From Arenibacter sp. F20364 (GTDB lineage: Bacteria; Bacteroidota; Bacteroidia; Flavobacteriales; Flavobacteriaceae), in assembly GCF_023015905.1 (NCBI RefSeq), contig NZ_JALKBD010000019.1, forward strand, positions 1-64,000: a stretch of 64,000 nt of DNA, in the 5' to 3' direction. The position numbers and the translations under genes are program-made. Below, one piece after another: positions 62,673-64,000 of the stretch; within the stretch, counting starts at the first letter, position 1, and each line of letters begins with the position of its first letter. The notes beneath the pieces were generated by a model. That model was not told where the DNA came from and ran no database searches. It saw only the letters and a program-made list of their open reading frames with translations.

Positions 62673-64000
62673 CTAATATACTACCATCCTTTTATTGTCC
62701 TCTATTTCAATATCAATGCCATCTATCAGCTGGTTGCCTGGATATTTAGTAAGTTCGTATTGGTCATAATCCTGCAATGTATATTCCCTATCCTTATCTG
62801 CCGTAAACCACTCAGGAAATTGGTTGATCCTGGCCCAATCCATAGGCAATTTCATATTCGTCTTATGTCTAGGCTTATCAAAATAAAGTTTTCCTTTCCA
62901 GGGCTTTTCTGATTTTATGGAGATCAATAAAGAATCCCCTTTTTGCTCCGCTCCAAGTAATAGGTCATCTCTCCAAGGCTTTACATACAAACCCTTACTT
63001 TTCCATAAATTATACATAATGGTGGTCCGGGCAAAGTTGCCATCGCCATGCCAGCCCTCTATTATGCCACTTTCCTGTTGCATTGCCCACATCACATTTA
63101 TTTCACTGTCCATCCATTTGGCAACGGTGGGATCTGGAATCCGATTGTACATATTAAGGGCGCCTTCAATGGCATCCGCGTACCCATCGGCACTCCCCTT
63201 TTCCCAATCAAAATTGGTGTATTTGTTTAAATTGGAATATATCTTCAATATGGCTTCCTTGTATTTGGGATCCTTATCCAACATATAAACAGCGTAAAAT
63301 CCGTTGAGGGTATAGCCCCAATTATCGGCAGGGCGTTCCTGTACAATTTCTCCTGTTTGAGGATTTATGGCGTCATAGAATAATCCGTCTCCATTTCTAC
63401 CAACTTCCAAAATCCTGTCCATCATCTCATGTAATGGCTTTTTGTAGGCTGTCCTTTTAAGTGGCCTGGCAAAGTTTGTGGAAACATACAATTCACATAA
63501 GCCCGATATTAACTCACAACCATGATCCCGCAACCTAAGGTATTCCAAATTCTTTGTTGGATGGTGATCACCCAATAGATAATAATCCCCAATCGTTATA
63601 GCCCAGTCCAAGAACTTTTCATCACCGGTCATCCAGTAAATTCGGGAAAGGATCTGTAACAATTCACCATTCACTTCTTCCCGCGTAGCATTGGAACCAT
63701 CCTTAGATATCCCATCGGCAACATTTACCTCCTTCTTCAAATCGTAAAGCATCTCCAACATTCTATCCGACCAAGAACTTTGCCCCAACCATTCTGTAAG
63801 GGGCAGCAAGCCATCCTTGATATATTCCGAAGTCCCAAAAATAATTTCAGCCATATTCAATTTTTCATTTTGAAAATCCTTTTTAGAAAAGGAATAGGTA
63901 TCGGGAAGGGTGTTAACTCTAGAAGTGAGTTTTTTTTCAGCATGTAACATATCCAACATTGTCCCATCAAATAAATCCTGATCTGTGAAAAAAGAAGTGA
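62673..64000 (-). CDS. Alpha-toroid-like protein, 5' end outside the window
   Basis: The frame stays open past the first visible ATG (63959) to the window edge (reading ...TDQDLFDGT before it), so the start lies outside and the visible 442 codons are the C-terminal part. The helical repeats RMLEMLYDLKKEVNV, NGELLQILSRIYWMTGDEKF, RLRDHGCELISGLCEL and NWGYTLNGFYAVYM fit an (alpha/alpha)6 toroid as in glycoside hydrolases and lyases. The C-terminal ~110 residues are beta-rich. I cannot name the family or substrate. Confidence 0.72.
   Translation of the reverse strand, partial: TSFFTDQDLFDGTMLDMLHAEKKLTSRVNTLPDTYSFSKKDFQNEKLNMAEIIFGTSEYIKDGLLPLTEWLGQSSWSDRMLEMLYDLKKEVNVADGISKDGSNATREEVNGELLQILSRIYWMTGDEKFLDWAITIGDYYLLGDHHPTKNLEYLRLRDHGCELISGLCELYVSTNFARPLKRTAYKKPLHEMMDRILEVGRNGDGLFYDAINPQTGEIVQERPADNWGYTLNGFYAVYMLDKDPKYKEAILKIYSNLNKYTNFDWEKGSADGYADAIEGALNMYNRIPDPTVAKWMDSEINVMWAMQQESGIIEGWHGDGNFARTTIMYNLWKSKGLYVKPWRDDLLLGAEQKGDSLLISIKSEKPWKGKLYFDKPRHKTNMKLPMDWARINQFPEWFTADKDREYTLQDYDQYELTKYPGNQLIDGIDIEIEDNKRMVVY

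Noticed and set aside
1-64000. CRISPR arrays, rRNA and tRNA genes, transposases, phage genes
   Set aside because: I looked for regularly spaced direct repeats, rRNA or tRNA signatures and transposase or integrase motifs on both strands and found none that stand.

Overview
The window reads as chromosome of a marine-type member of the Flavobacteriaceae (Bacteroidota; an Arenibacter/Maribacter/Zobellia-like organism would fit, but species cannot be fixed from this). The signs are roughly 40% GC, TAnnTTTG-type -7 promoter boxes, weak or absent Shine-Dalgarno sequences, many lipoproteins with short SxxK-rich N-termini, and families typical of that group: DUF1080, Tat-exported Gfo/Idh oxidoreductases, nucleoside-symporter-type MFS carriers, DUF4494, MGH1-type GH63, haem_bd proteins and Tm-1-like proteins. 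No rRNA, tRNA, CRISPR array, transposase or integrase was found.

Layout. 1-6 kb: an edge-truncated lipoprotein, a palindromic repeat, and a very large lipoprotein joining DUF6807, a PVC-type dehydrogenase propeller, HEAT-like repeats and a cytochrome c domain. 5.2-8.8 kb: a minus-strand operon headed by a Crp/Fnr regulator (DUF336 protein, propeller-Dabb fusion, SDR). 9.2-14.2 kb: a minus-strand glycoside locus (Tat Gfo/Idh, DUF1080, MFS carrier, remnant of a second Gfo/Idh, amidohydrolase), which fits oxidation of glycosides to 3-keto sugars followed by cleavage. 14.2-21.4 kb: a patchy accessory stretch with decayed fragments, two copies of a ~280 bp dispersed repeat, structured palindromic repeats, a 749-residue multidomain protein with a possible HEPN motif, a frameshifted haem-binding gene and small orphan genes. 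21.4-34.1 kb: two alpha/beta hydrolases, two sensor kinases, a GC-rich Tm-1-like gene abutting the stump of a mannitol-dehydrogenase-family gene, a truncated ECF sigma factor, a RibK-like protein and an amidohydrolase. 34.7-43.2 kb: glucosidase, CE7-like esterase, Gfo/Idh, SDR, 1-Cys-type peroxiredoxin, DUF4494.

44.7-48.7 kb is the most interesting block: a tightly packed plus-strand operon arsR - thioredoxin-like - OsmC - ArsP/DUF318 permease - exported ALDC/FmdE fusion - exported DsrE-like protein, with two matching inverted repeats (CG arms, 8-nt spacer) that look like ArsR operators, one before arsR and one between arsR and the next gene. It looks like a metal(loid)- or thiol/sulfur-responsive system whose full chemistry is not obvious. 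48.9-53.7 kb is a minus-strand stress/transport run (antiporter, two universal stress proteins, APC permease). 54-58.3 kb holds an exported methyltransferase, a second DUF1080 protein, a His-rich propeller, and a MarR regulator with clear operator palindromes translationally coupled to a YgjV-like membrane protein. 58.3-62.3 kb is threonine catabolism (kbl and NAD-dependent tdh, divergent from an Lrp/AsnC regulator) followed by a D-2-hydroxyacid dehydrogenase; the window ends in a Dabb protein and an edge-truncated alpha-toroid-like protein.
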